64,000 nucleotides of DNA from Mytilisepta virgata (GCA_028015205.1 JAPWFG010000015.1:1674001-1738000), one strand, 5' to 3'. Positions 43,906-55,992 are shown, numbered from the stretch's first letter. Numbers and translations: made by a program. The notes: generated from the sequence alone by a model not told the origin.

Positions 43906-44541
43906 CATGGTAAATATATTTAATTTCTGTGTGTTTTTTGTGTACACCAGATGAAATATGTCACCAAGTACAATCGGTTAACGCACAAAATTGAATATTT
44001 TTTACCCCTTTTAAGGAGGCGTCCGGATACACAGAAATTACTCTACATAGGACATCTTGTATGTTTATAGGCATGACCGATATTTCCTCGGTCATGTCAA
44101 ACATCTATGAAACATATTTTGCGAGAAACTGAAAGCGTGTTTGCAGTATTTGGTGAAATGTCAATTTTCTTATAGTTATTAAAGATACTCTACCGTTTAA
44201 AAACTCTTTGGATACAACTTCATTAAAGATAACAAAAATGATAGATAAAATATGCCGTATGTCCAGGTTACTGTTTGTAGATAGTGTAAATTTGGTAAAT
44301 TTAGAGACAAAAAAAAATGCATCAGATATAAACAGTCCTTTTCTGGTCATGTCAACAAAGAGGGAGTGGGAGGTTTCAATTCTATTTTTATGCTGTCCTT
44401 ATTAAACTAAAATTTAAAAAAAAAAATTATAAATAAACTGGCCTGTTTACTATAATATCACGTGATATGAAAATTAAATGACATGGAGTATGCATGTACG
44501 AAACATAAATGTTTAGTAAGATTTAAAAAGTAATGATTATA

Positions 44542-44543
<2 letters not shown>

Positions 44544-44585
<42 letters not shown>

Positions 44586-44588
44586 TAT
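44544..44588 (+). repeat. (gatt)n microsatellite, duplicated
   Basis: About ten gatt units, followed by 'tatgccacagtgaaaattaa'. The copy B counterpart at about 48400-48433 is shorter. Confidence 0.85.
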
Positions 44589-45461
44589 TGATTCAATCTT
44601 TATGCCACAGTGAAAATTAAAGTCACATCTTGGCGATATATTTGAAAAAATTACATGTACACCTCCTTCTAGTATATAATAAAAACTATGATTCGGAATT
44701 TAATAATGTTTGATCTGTACATATAAATAATATCTGAATGAATCTTCTATAAACTTAATGCATTTGATTCTTCATAAAATTTATAATTTGCAGTCACGTA
44801 TATATAATATTTTACATTCAAGTTAAATCTTGCACCTTTAGTTATCTCTTCAAATGAACCTCTGAAAAGCTAAAAAGCAATTCAGCAACAACCTACACGT
44901 TGTAAATCTTGTTTACTGTTGGTCTGGCCCCAAAATAATCTATTAAAAACTGACAATTCAAAAGTCATCAAACAATTATATAAAACATTTACAAGTGTAA
45001 GACGTCAATAAGCAAACATCCTTATCAAACAATTCAAAACTGGAGATCAAATAAAACTTCTTAAATTTTCAATTACCGTCCATAAAACACAAGTGGGAAA
45101 ATGTCGCCATGAAACAAACATGTTTTAAGACATTTAACAAAACTGATCTCCGTTTTGATTTCAATTAAATGATAATATTTCAAAAGTCGATTCGCAATTA
45201 TTAATTCCCGCCAATTAAAAATATTTTAGTTTTTTATTTAGTTATTTCATCGTACTTTTTCTTCTTCTAGTAAGTATATTGATCTTCACACTGGTAACGG
45301 GATCAGAAAATTGTCAGTTAGATATACGAAATGTGCTTTGACCTCTCCCCCCCCCCCCCACCCCCCCCCCCCCCCCACCCGTTCTAACAGGTAAGATAAA
45401 AAGGGCGTTTGATGTTGGAAGGACCCGAACTAATTGTGTTGGTATTACAGTTAGGTGCAGA

Positions 45462-46075
45462 CATAACCTCTCACCAAGTTAACTTAGAGCAGTTCTACGG
45501 ACTGCTTTTGATCTGCTCTAGAATAGAATCCTGACTGCTCTAGAACAGAAACCTGACCGATTATGACTGCTCTAGAACAGAAACCTGACCGATTATGACT
45601 GTTCTAAACTGTCATGGCCAAGAACAGCTCTAACCTGTCATGGTCTAGAACAGCTCTAACCTGTCATGGTCTAGAACAGCTCTAACCTGTCATGGTCTAG
45701 AACAGTTCTATAACATTGTTATAGAATTTTTCATGTTACCCACGCATTCATAGCATAGATCGTATCACTGACCTGACTTTTTTTTTTAATTTTAGTATTT
45801 ATTTTATTTTTTTCTTATTATTATTTTTTTTAATTGTAATTTTATTATTATTTTTTTTCAAATTTTAATTTTATTATTATCTTTTTTCATATATATAATT
45901 TCTTACTCAAGAAGTTTTTGCAAAAGCCGTCATGGACCAGGATTGCTCTGATTCTTGACCAGAGCTGTTCTAAAAAGCAGTCGTGGACTAGAACTGATCT
46001 AATCCTTGACCAGAGCTGTTCTTCTTCTTGACTGCTCTAAGAGCAGTTCTCAGTTAACTTTGACGAGAGGTTATG
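45462..46075. mobile_element. Palindromic element of 'tctagaacagctct' minisatellite (copy A)
   Basis: The outer ends cataacctctc...agttaacttagagcag and 'ctcagttaactttgacgaga', 'ggttatg' are inverted repeats. The left half holds repeats of 'ctgtcatggtctagaacagctctaac', the right half 'gaccagagctgttct' units in opposite sense, around a T-rich core. The copy B counterpart starts at 49297, and its right part is inverted. Confidence 0.8.
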
Positions 46076-46404
46076 ACTGGTCGCAACTGTACACTCTTGA
46101 TCTATTGTAAGATAAGTTCCTGACTGGTCGCAAGTGTACATTCTTGATCTATTGTAAGATAAGTTCCTGACTGGTCGCAACTGTACACTCTTGATCTATT
46201 GTAAGATAAGTTCCTGACTGGTCGCAACTGTACACTCTTGATCTATTGTAAGATAAGTTCCTGACTGGTCGCAACTGTACACTCTTGATCTATTGTAAGA
46301 TAAGTTCCTGACTGGTCGCAACTGTACACTCTTGATCTATTGTAAGATAAGTTCCTGACTGGTCGCAACTGTACACTCTTGATCTATTGTAAGATAAGTT
46401 CCAG
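46076..46404 (+). repeat. 47-bp tandem repeat, seven copies (copy A)
   Basis: Unit 'gactggtcgcaactgtacac' plus 'tcttgatctattgtaagataagttcct', with tcgcaa at 46081, 46128, 46175, 46222, 46269, 46316 and 46363. Copies are almost invariant. No spacers are present, so this is a minisatellite. Confidence 0.95.
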
Positions 46405-47074
46405 ATTCCTTAGATAATAATTTTGTTTTTTTTTCAACGAGTTGTTGGGCAAGGGAATTGTTTGTGGAAATCTATTCAAAACTGGTTTACGACTTTTCTG
46501 TGGAATAATTTGTTTAGTAGACGTCTGCAACCACCTTTTCTCCCTTATTTAGATCACATTCTGTTCTGCCAAATGAGTATAAATTTTAAAAAATATAAAT
46601 TTTTGAAATAGTAGCCTAACTCTGACATAAATTTCAATTTATTTAAAATGATTTAATGAAAAATATTTGAAACCAAGACAGGTTAATAAAGGATCAGCCC
46701 ATAGGTTTTTATGGGAGTCAAGGAAATGATCTGAACTCCTACACGATGATGCATAACTGCTTCTAATTTTGAAACTTTGCTTAGCAGTTGACCTATTAAT
46801 TATCATAAATGACACTGTTACATGTACACAGCAAACCTGGGTTCTGACGCTAGGAAAAAATGTTCACAATATCCATGAACCTTTTTCCCGGCCCACTGTT
46901 ATTGGTTCGAGGTGATATTACAAACAGCTTTTTCACCATATTCTTTAGCCTTTTTTTCACCAAGATTTAGAGCCCGGCTTATTTCAAGAGCCTTCCTCCC
47001 CGAACTGGTAAACTGAGGTTTTTTTTAAATAGTTCAAAAAATGTAAAGTGGAAATATAGGTTCTCCATCAGGTT

Positions 47075-47193
47075 CGAGTGAGTTATGGAATTTCTCCACC
47101 CGAGATAGTTAAATTTTCGATTTTCAACACGCGAGCTTTTGCGAGGGTGTTAAAGTATATTGAGGGTGGAGAAATTCCATAACTCACGAGTAA
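47075..47193. mobile_element. Small MITE with 24-bp perfect inverted repeats (copy A)
   Basis: gtgagttatggaatttctcc(accc) and its exact complement (gggt)ggagaaattccataactcac flank about 70 bp. The copy in duplication B lies at about 50888-51003. Confidence 0.8.
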
Positions 47194-48397
47194 ATTGAAG
47201 AAGAATCTGTTTCTCCTATGATTTTTGACAAAAACCTCAAGAAAATGTCGTTGCTAAGTAGTTTGTTTACATAGACGTCATTTCGGGACTTCTCTAGTTT
47301 ATCTCTAGTTTATCGTTCCAATAACTATAGAAAAAACGGCGGTAATTCCCACGTAGAAATTTAATTACCGGGAAGTGGTTAAAAATATTATGTATTTTTA
47401 TCCCACCGATTAAACACGTCAGGAATAGGGGAAAGTAGCGTAAATTATGATAGGAAGTCGAAACATATCGATAAATGCCGATTCGTCCACCACCCCAGCG
47501 ACTTTTAAAACAAAATAAGATGAATTTCTGAAAGTGTGGTCTAATTTCAAGATTAAGAACAATATTAAGAATCAAATGTATGATCCTGCCAATTTTTTTG
47601 TCGAAAGTTTGGTCCTGGATTTTTATTTTCATTTAAAACAAAATTTTCCTGATCGACAAAGGTCCTGCACTTTTTTTCACACCTAAAGTGATCTTGTCTT
47701 TTTATTTTGCCCAGAATCCTGGTCCTGCCTTTTTTTCAAATTTGATCCTAGCCCCCTCAAAATCATGGTAAATATATTTAATTTCTGTGTGTTTTTTGTG
47801 TACACCAGATGAAATATGTCACCAAGTACAATCGGTTAACGCACAAAATTGAATATTTTTTCCCCCTTTTAAGGAGGCGTCCGGATACACAGAAATTACT
47901 CTACATAGGACATCTTGTATGTTTATAGGCATGACCGATATTTCCTCGGTCATGTCAAACATCTATGAAACATATTTTGCGAGAAACTGAAAGCGTGTTT
48001 GCAGTATTTGGTGAAATGTCAATTTTCTTATAGTTATTAAAGATACTCTACCGTTTAAAAACTCTTTGGATACAACTTCATTAAAGATAACAAAAATGAT
48101 AGATAAAATATGCCGTATGTCCAGGTTACTGTTTGTAGATAGTGTAAATTTGGTAAATTTAGAGACAAAAAAAATGCATCAGATATAAACAGTCCTTTTC
48201 TGGTCATGTCAACAAAGAGGGAGTGGGAGGTTTCAATTCTATTTTTATGCTGTCCTTATTAAACTAAAATTTAAAAAAAAAATTATAAATAAACTGGCCT
48301 GTTTACTATAATATCACGTGATATGAAAATTAAATGACATGGAGTATGCATGTACGAAACATAAATGTTTAGTAAGATTTAAAAAGTAATGATTATA

Positions 48398-48429
<32 letters not shown>

Positions 48430-49751
48430 TATTGATTCAATCTTTATGCCACAGTGAAAATTAAAGTCACATCTTGGCGATATATTTGAAAAAATTACAT
48501 GTACACCTCCTTCTAGTATATAATAAAAACTATGATTCGGAATTTAATAATGTTTGATCTGTACATATAAATAATATCTGAATGAATCTTCTATAAACGT
48601 AATGCATTTGATTCTTCATAAAATTTATAATTTGCAGTCACGTATATATAATATTTTACATTCAAGTTAAATCTTGCACCTTTAGTTATCTCTTCAAATG
48701 AACCTCTGAAAAGCTAAAAAGCAATTCAGCAACAACCTACACGTTGTAAATCTTGTTTATTGTTGGTCTGGCCCCAAAATAATCTATTAAAAACTGACAA
48801 TTCAAAAGTCATCAAACAATTATATAAAACATTTACAAGTGTAAGACGTCAATAAGCAAACATCCTTATCAAACAATTCAAAACTGGAGATCAAATAAAA
48901 CTTCTTAAGTTTTTAAGTACCGTCCATAAAACACAAGCGGGAAAATGTCGCCATGAAACAAACATGTTTTAAGACATTTAACAAAACTGATCTCCGTTTT
49001 GATTTCAATTAAATGATAATATTTCAAGAGTCGATTCGCAATTATTAATTCCCGCCAATTAAAAATATTGTAGTTTTTTATTTAGTTATTTCATCGTACT
49101 TTTTCTTCTTCTAGTAAGTATATTGATCTTCACACTGGTAACGGGATCAGAAAATTGTCAGTTAGATATACCAAATGTGCTTTGACCTCTCTCCCCCCTC
49201 CCCCCCCCCCCACCCGTTCTAGCAGGGAAGATAAAAAGGGCGTTTGATGTTGGAAGGGCCCGAACTAATTTCGTTGGTATTACAGTTAGGTGCAGACATA
49301 ACCTCTCACCAAGTTAACTTAGAGCAGTTCTACGGACTGCTTTTGATCTGCTCTAGAATAGAATCCTGACTGCTCTAGAACAGAATCCTGACCGATTCTG
49401 ACTGTTCTAAGCTGTCATGGCCAAGAACAGCTCTAAGCTATCATCATCAAGAACAGCTCTAACCTGTCATGGTCTAGAACAGCTCTAACCTGTCATGGTC
49501 TAGGACAGTTCTATAACATTGTTATAGAATTTTTCATGTTACCCACGCATTCATAGCATAGCTCGTATCACTGACCTGACTTTTTTTTTTAATTTTAGTA
49601 TTTATTTTATTTTTTTCTTATTATTATTTTTTTTTAATTGTAATTTTATTATTATTTTTTTTCAAATTTTAATTTTATTATTATCTTTTTTCATATACAT
49701 AATTTCTTACTCAAGAAGTTTTTGCAAAAGCCGTCATGGACCAGGATTGCT

Positions 49752-49898
49752 TGCGACCAGTCATAACCTCTCGTCAAAGTTAACTGAGAACTGCTCTTAG
49801 TTAACTTAGAGCAGTCAAGAAGAAGAACAGCTCTGGTCAAGAATTAGATCAGTTCTAGTCCACGACTGCTTTTTAGAACAGCTCTGGTCAAGAATCAG
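49752..49898 (-). repeat. Micro-inverted segment of copy B
   Basis: This 147-bp segment is the reverse complement of 45948-46085 in copy A, with a 9-bp insertion. Flanks on both sides remain collinear (…ggattgct at left, actgtacactc at right). Confidence 0.9.
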
Positions 49899-50216
49899 AA
49901 CTGTACACTCTTGATCTATTGTAAGATAAGTTCCTGACTGGTCGCAACTGTACATTCTTGATCTATTGTAAGATAAGTTCCTGACTGGTCGTAACTGTAC
50001 ACTCTTGATCTATTGTAAGATAAGTTCCTGGCTGGTCGCAACTGTACACTCTTGATCTATTGTAAGATAAGTTCCTGACTGGTCGCAACTGTACACTCTT
50101 GATCTATTGTAAGATAAGTTCCTGACTGGTCGCAACTGTACACTCTTGATCTATTGTAAGATAAGTTCCTGACTGGTCGCAACTGTACACTCTTGATCTA
50201 TTGTAAGATAAGTTCC
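49899..50216 (+). repeat. 47-bp tandem repeat, about 6.8 copies (copy B)
   Basis: Same unit as 46076-46404, with tcgcaa-type starts at 49942, 49989, 50036, 50083, 50130 and 50177. One variant unit reads tcgtaa. Confidence 0.95.
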
Positions 50217-51381
50217 AGATTCCATAGATAATAATTTTGTTTTTTTTCAACGAGTTGTTGGGCAAGGGAATTGTTTGTGGAAATCTATTCAAAACTGGTT
50301 TACGACTTTTCGGTGGAATAATTTGTTTAGTAGACGTCTGCAACCACCTTTTCTCCCTTATTTAGATCACATTCTGTTCTGCCAAATGAGTATAAATTTT
50401 AAAAAATATAAATTTTTGATATAGTAGCCTAACTCTGACATGAATTTCAATTTATTTAAAATGATTTAATGAAAAATATTTGAAACAAAGACAGGTTAAT
50501 AAAGGATCAGCCCATAGGTTTTTATGGGAGTCAAGGAAATGATCTGAACTCCTACACGATGATGCATAACAGCTTCTAATTTTGAAACTTTATTTAGCAG
50601 TTGACCTATTAATTATCATAAATGACACTGTTACATGTACACAGCAAACCTGGGTTCTGACGCTAGGAAAAAATGTTCACAATATTCATAAACCTTTTTC
50701 CCGGCCCACTGTTATTGGTTCGAGGTGATATTACAAACAGCTTTTTCACCATATTCTTTAGCCTTTTTTTCACCAAGATTTAGAGCCCGGCTTATTTCAA
50801 GAGCCTTCCTCCCCGAACTGGTAAATTGAGGTTTTTTTTAAATAGTTCAAAAAATGTAAAGTGGAAATATAGATTCTCCATCAGGTTCGAGTGAGTTATG
50901 GAATTTCTCCACCCGAGATAGTTAAATTTTCGATTTTCAACACGTGAGCTTTTGCGAGGGTGTTAAAGTATATTTAGGGTGGAGAAATTCCATAACTCAC
51001 GAGTAAATTGAAGAAGAATCTGTTTCTCCTATGATTTTTGACAAAAACCTCAAGAAAATGTCGTTGCTAAGTAGTTTGTTTACATAGACGTCATTTCGGG
51101 ACTTCTCTAGTTTATCTCTAGTTTATCGTTCCAATAACTATAGAAAAAACGGCGGTAATTCCCACGTAGAAATTTAATCACCGGGAAGTGGTTAAAAATA
51201 TTATGTATTTTTATCCCACCGATTAAACACGTCAGGAATAGGGGAAAGTAGCGTAAATTATGATAGGAAGTCGAAACATATCGATAAATGCCGATTCGTC
51301 CACCACCCCAGCGACTTTTAAAACACAATAAGATGAATTTCTGAAAGTGTGGTCTAATTTCAAGATTAAGAACAATATTAA

Positions 51382-52336
51382 ATGGTTTGTCTATCTATTA
51401 GGTTCGAGAATTACCTGGCACAGGTACATGCATATACAAAAAACTTCCAGCCGTCTACCACTCCATATTCCGTTTTCCTGGCAAATTTATTGTTTCCTTC
51501 AAGTGCCGTGCCAGATACAGATAATCGCTATTATTCAGTCGCATTGTAAATGCTAGTGGTCTAAAGCTAATTCGATATACTTATGTAGTTGATTGTACGT
51601 CAATAGGCTACCGCTTTAAGTAAAAATAAAAAAAGCATCCGGATCTGTTGGTCCGAATCGTGAATTTTCGCTGATTAAAATTATTGAAAAAACAATATGA
51701 GCACCAACGTCGTGAAAATGGAGACGGAACCAAAGAAGCGCCGGATAATGCAGCAGAGGCTTGACTTCCTAACTATTGACGACAGACAGTAAACCCTAAT
51801 TATGATATTAATTTTAAGCCCTTTAACCTTATTACATCGTTGAAGTTGTGTGTTGAGGGGGAGATGACATAATAAGATATCTAAGAGGTAGAAGGGTATT
51901 TGTCATGTTGGGATGAATTTGAGCATTTGCTCTAAAATTAACCGGACGTGAACAAAACACTCACGGAATTTGTGAGAATACAGGATTTTGCAGCGCTTAC
52001 CAAAGAGCTTCTGGGGGATGTAGATGGCCAAAACATTTGCTCGGCAAACAACTTTACATTCTCCTTCGGGAAAACCTAGATCCGCCGCTAAAATCGCTCA
52101 GAATCCGGTATTTTGCAGCGCTTAACCACGAGCTTCTGCGATCAGCTGTTATCTGGGTGTGCAATTTTTGAATAAATAATCTTAAATTCTTATAATTAAG
52201 GCAATTAGATTGGAAATTTTAAAAGGATTCTTTGGCAAATTGTTCGTATATAGATAAAATTTCAACGAATTAATATTTTTGGATCAAATGAGAGAAGACA
52301 TTAACATTTATATTGTGAATTAAGGCATATACCTAC
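51382..52336. other. Claudin gene 2 intron 1, 5' part
   Basis: Contains the micro-ORF at 51697 and a repeated phrase ('ttttgcagcgctta' at about 51985 and 52110). Otherwise unremarkable. Confidence 0.4.
51697..51792 (+). CDS. Possible first exon or micro-ORF with basic NLS-like motif
   Basis: A 31-codon ORF whose base composition is distinctly more GC-rich and codon-like than its surroundings. The peptide contains K-M-E-T-E-P-K-K-R-R followed by I-M-Q-Q-R-L-D-F-L, resembling a nuclear localisation signal at the N-terminus of a DNA-binding or transposase protein. An 'aca|gtaaac' donor-like site overlaps the stop, so this may be exon 1 of a plus-strand gene with no further exon identified. It could equally be a transposon fragment. 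It lies in intron 1 of claudin gene 2, on the opposite strand. Confidence 0.25.
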   Translation: MSTNVVKMETEPKKRRIMQQRLDFLTIDDRQ

Positions 52337-52547
52337 ATTTCAGATTATCCAAATCAATATAATCATAACAAACTGTAGTTCCAGAAGAGGATGCACAATA
52401 TTTCCATATCCCAGCGTAGTATGAAACTCCCGCAACTTTGTAATAATACCAGTATGGAGCCGCAAAACCAATGATATCAACAACGAATGATACTATTGTT
52501 AGTATGAAGGCAACAAACGGTAGTAAAGCTATTCCTGCAATCTCCAT
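52337..52547 (-). CDS. Claudin/PMP22-like protein, gene 2, first exon (proximal)
   Basis: This exon has an ATG at 52547 and a GT donor after 52337. It encodes residues 1-70 plus one base (phase 1): TM1 at about 8-32, an 'APYWYYYK' motif, then G-I-W-K-Y-C with a second C at residue 60. It keeps the claudin loop-1 W-G(L/I)W-C-C pattern, with Ile replacing Leu in GLW. Its donor phase matches the exon 2 acceptor at 43060, giving a 166-aa product with exons 2 and 3. The exon at 60499-60292 is roughly three-quarters identical in protein sequence, with an identical phase. The two therefore look like duplicated alternative first exons. The intervening intron (43061-52336) holds the 3.8-kb segmental duplication. 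Confidence 0.85.
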
Positions 52548-53564
52548 TTTTTTAAATATTCGTTGACAACTCTAACAAAATTATACAACGAATCTATTGA
52601 CTGCTCCTTAACTTTCTGAATTTTGTTTGCTTTTGTTGTTGCCTAGGGCTAGTACATTCTCAAAATGTATTTCCCAGAATTCATTCTCCGTTCTATGGTT
52701 AACTGTGTTTTAGTCTCCGCCTCTTTTGTAATACAAGTCTAGTTATTGACAATTTACAGATATTTATTGTATAAACCAAGTGGTTCTAAATATTTGTATA
52801 CTTTTTATCGTAGAGGATTGTATGCAATGCACTGTTATGTTAACAAACAGAAATTTTATGCTTATTCATTAAGTTCAAGTCTTCTACCCACAAAGGTCGC
52901 GAAAATGAGCGATTTGGGTCAATTTGTATTATTTTTTGGAATATTATTATTCATGTCATATGAAAGAGAATAAATAAAATCACGTAGAGCAAAATATTTG
53001 TAATTGGTTCTGAGTGTCCTTCACGTTGAAAAACTGTTATAAAGTTGGCAGCCTTATCTTAAAAGTATCTGTCAAAGCGATATTCAGATATGTACAAAAA
53101 GCTTATTTGTTAACTACTATTAGCAAGTCTTTGGAGACCACGTACCAGGCTATGCCCACAGACATTTTAAAGACTTTAGTCGGCTTTTTGAAAATGGCAC
53201 TAGAAGTGAAATAGATACAGGGGAAAATGGCTTCTTCTTTCAGAAATGATTAAAATCAAGACGGCTAAGATTAAGCCAGACCTAAATGGCCTTTTCGATC
53301 AAAAACGTTTTATTAGTTTATTATGTTTCATTTCACGTAGAATGTAACCAAACTATTTCCTGCATTATTTAAATTTAACATTAACTCAAACGAGCAATTT
53401 GATTGGTTTGAGCCAGTTAAAATATGCTTTATATTTGAACTTTGAGTACTGTGACGTCTCCAACGTATTACTGCGCAGTCCGCCATTTAAATATTTCTGA
53501 GCTAAATAAGTATTACAAATGTTACTTTCCTCATCTTTGCATCAGAAAATCTTTAAAGTCAATT
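52548..53564. other. Upstream of the proximal claudin first exon
   Basis: Presumed promoter region for the exon at 52547 (minus strand). No core promoter motif was identified with confidence. The short plus-strand ORFs carry no recognisable motif. Confidence 0.35.
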
Positions 53565-53774
53565 CAATTACTGTAAATTCAGAAATTATTGCGTGCATTT
53601 TTTATTGCGATTTTTTCATTTCAGACCAAAATGCGATTTTAATTTTTGCGATATTGAGAAAAATTACGCTTTATTCATATAAAAAAAATTCTAACTGCAA
53701 ATTTAAATTATTGCGATTAAAACAAAGTCGCATTTATCGCAAAACATCACAATAATTTCCGAATTTACAGTATA
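53565..53774. mobile_element. MITE with 'actgtaaattcag' termini
   Basis: The left end (ta)ctgtaaattcagaaattattg and the right end caataatttccgaatttacag(ta) are inverted repeats flanked by ta, consistent with a Tc1/mariner-type TA duplication. The interior is rich in 'attgcgatt' words. Elements with this terminus are widespread in invertebrate genomes. Confidence 0.8.
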
Positions 53775-53878
53775 AGGTTATTCTTGTTCAACCTCCTTTT
53801 GTCAGTTTACGCTGACATAATTTTTACAAAACCGCCCAGAACAATACTCACGAATATATGTGTAATAATGTCTTTAGT

Positions 53879-53956
53879 TTGACCCAGTCGTATAATCTAA
53901 ATCGAACCCGCACCGGGAGCCACATCACGCTACCACTAGACCACCGATGCGGTCCA
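53879..53956 (-). mobile_element. SINE head fragment
   Basis: 'accgcatcggtggtctagtg' (minus strand) with 'gcgtgatgtggctcc' and a B-box-like cgggttcgattta. It is the tRNA-like head of the SINE family at 18573, truncated after the head. Confidence 0.65.
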
Positions 53957-54212
53957 GTGCATTTAAGGAAAGGCTTAAAACTCACTGTCTGTTAAATGAA
54001 CAAATCTCTGATACAAGTTCACAATATTGGAAAATGTTTATATTTTAAATATGACTGATACGATACAGTGAATTTTTAAGATTAATAATAGTGAATTTTG
54101 CCAACAATCTGTCATGGTAGTGCTGTTAATATTTTAAATATGATTAATTTTCAAACAATAATTTTCTTCATGCACATAAAAACACAAACGATTGCATTGT
54201 ATTTCGGAGAGC

Positions 54213-54787
54213 ATCCGATGAAGGAGGTTGATATCTCTTGACATTGTCAGATTTGTATTCGATGAAGAAGGTTGATATCTCTTGGTATTGTCAGAAATTT
54301 ATCCGATGAAGGAGGTTGATATCTCTTGGCATTGTCAGACATTCATCCGATGAAGGAGGTTGATATCTCTTGGCATTGTCAGATTTGCATCCGATGAAGG
54401 GGGTTGATATCTCTTGACATTGTCAGATTTGCATCCGATGAAGAAGGTTGATATCTCTTGACATTGTTAGAAATTTATCCGATGAAAGAGGTTGATATTT
54501 ATTGGCATTGTCAGACATTCATCCGATGAAGGAGGTTGATATCTCTTGGCATTGTGAGATTTGCATCCTATGAAGGAGGTTGATATCTCTTGGCATTGTC
54601 AGATTTGCATCCTATGAAGGAGGTTGATATCTCTTGGCATTGTCAGATTTGCATCCGATGAAGGGGGTTGATATCTCTTGGCATTGTCAGATTTGCATCC
54701 GATGAAGGAGGTTGATATCTCTTGGCATTGTCATTGAATCCGATGAAAGAGGTTGATATCTCTTAGTATTGTCAGATTTGCATCCGA
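54213..54787 (+). repeat. 44-bp tandem repeat, about 13 copies
   Basis: Unit 'atccgatgaaggaggttgat' plus 'atctcttggcattgtcagatttgc'. Copies differ by a few substitutions and one is shortened. There are no spacers between units. Confidence 0.95.
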
Positions 54788-54826
54788 TATATAGACGTTA
54801 TATGTATTGGTTTTCTTATCCATTTT

Positions 54827-55992
54827 TAGCTCACCTGACCCAAAGGGTCATGTGAGCTTTTCTCATCACTTGGCGTCGTCCGTTAACTTTTACAAAAATC
54901 TTCTCCTCTAAAAATACTGGGCCAAATGGAACCAAACTTGGCCACATGCATCATTAGGGTATAAAGTTTAAAAAATATGTCAGATTACCCCGCCCGCCAA
55001 CCAACATGGCCGACATGGCTAAAAATAGAACATAGGGGGTAAACTTAAGTTTTTGTCCTTTATCTCAAAAACCAAAACATTTAGAACAAAACTAACAAAA
55101 ATGTTCATCAGGTGAAGATGTACCTGCCATGAAATTTTCAAACTCTATTTTGGGTTATTGCCCCTGAATTGTTAATTTTAAGGAAATTTTTCAGTATTAG
55201 GTTATTATCTTGAATATTATAATAGACAAAGACAAACTGTAGACAGCAAAAAGTTCAATAAAGTAAGATATACAAATACGTCAACATGACCAAAATCATT
55301 GATTGATCCCTTATAGGAGTTTTAGCCCTTTAAAGACGGCGTACGGCGTAAACATTTTTTTAAAGATCTTCTCCTCTAAAACCACTGAGCCAATTGGGAC
55401 CAAACTTTGGTGGAATTGTTCTTGGGTGGCCCGCTTCCAAAATTATGCCCGGCATCTCCGACTTCCATCCGGCTTGGCCATCACAACCGAACTTAGTTTA
55501 ACATAGGGCCCTATGGGGACATTCATTGAAAAATCGTCTTGTCTGAAACTACTTGACCAATTGGAAACAGACTTGGAAGCAATGGCCCTTATGAGGTCCC
55601 CTTTCAGCAATTTGTTCGATTTCATGGACTGTGAACCAAGATGGCCGCCACAGACCACTTGACAAATTGGAACCAGACTGGGCAGCAATGGTCCTTAGGA
55701 GGTCATCTTTCAGAAATGTGTCCTATTTCATGGACTTTGAACCAAGATGGCCGCCACAGCCGGACTTAGTTTAACATAGGGCCCTATGGGAAATTCACTC
55801 AAAAATCTTCTCGTCTGAAACTACTGATGCAATTGGAACTAAAGTTGGTAGCATTGGTCCTTAGATGGTCCTCTTTCAGAATTGTGTCCGATCACCCGGG
55901 ATGTCAACCAAGACGGCCGCCACAGCCGAATTTATTTTGAGGTGAAAAGTTAAATCCAGGTGAGCGATACAGGCTCTTGAGAGCCTCTAGTT
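54827..55992 (+). repeat. Main dispersed bivalve-type repeat, longest copy
   Basis: Opens tagctcacctgacccaaagg and closes caggtgagcgatacaggctc, 'ttgagagcctctag'. The ends share an inverted 'ctcacctg' core. The interior is made of diverged direct modules, each with 'cttctc.tctgaaactact', 'ggaccaaactt', 'tcctttcagaa' and 'aaccaagatggccgccacag'. Family members are at 20690-22470, 24531-24955 and, reversed, 61286-61900. Confidence 0.85.

Larger units (their letters stand above)
43712..47570 (+). repeat. Segmental duplication, copy A
   Basis: A 3859-bp block repeated directly at 47571-51381. The two are nearly identical along their whole length apart from scattered substitutions, homopolymer or (gatt)n length changes and one internal inversion. 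The left breakpoint lies inside the 'ggatcaaa' MITE. Confidence 0.93.
47571..51381 (+). repeat. Segmental duplication, copy B
   Basis: About 3811 bp, directly abutting copy A. It starts inside the MITE sequence (atcaaatgtatgatcctgcc) and ends at 'caagattaagaacaatatta'. The right junction is with unique intron sequence. ORF pieces present in both copies (for example 47294-47632 and 51107-51328) reflect the duplication. Confidence 0.93.

Noticed and set aside
44105..44350. 81-aa ORF in the duplicated block
   Set aside because: The duplicate copy at about 47950-48200 does not keep the same frame through its homopolymer change, and no motif is visible.
46076..46404. CRISPR-like regular 47-bp repeats
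   Set aside because: Units are contiguous with no unique spacers, and the genome is eukaryotic; this is a minisatellite. The same applies to 54213-54787.
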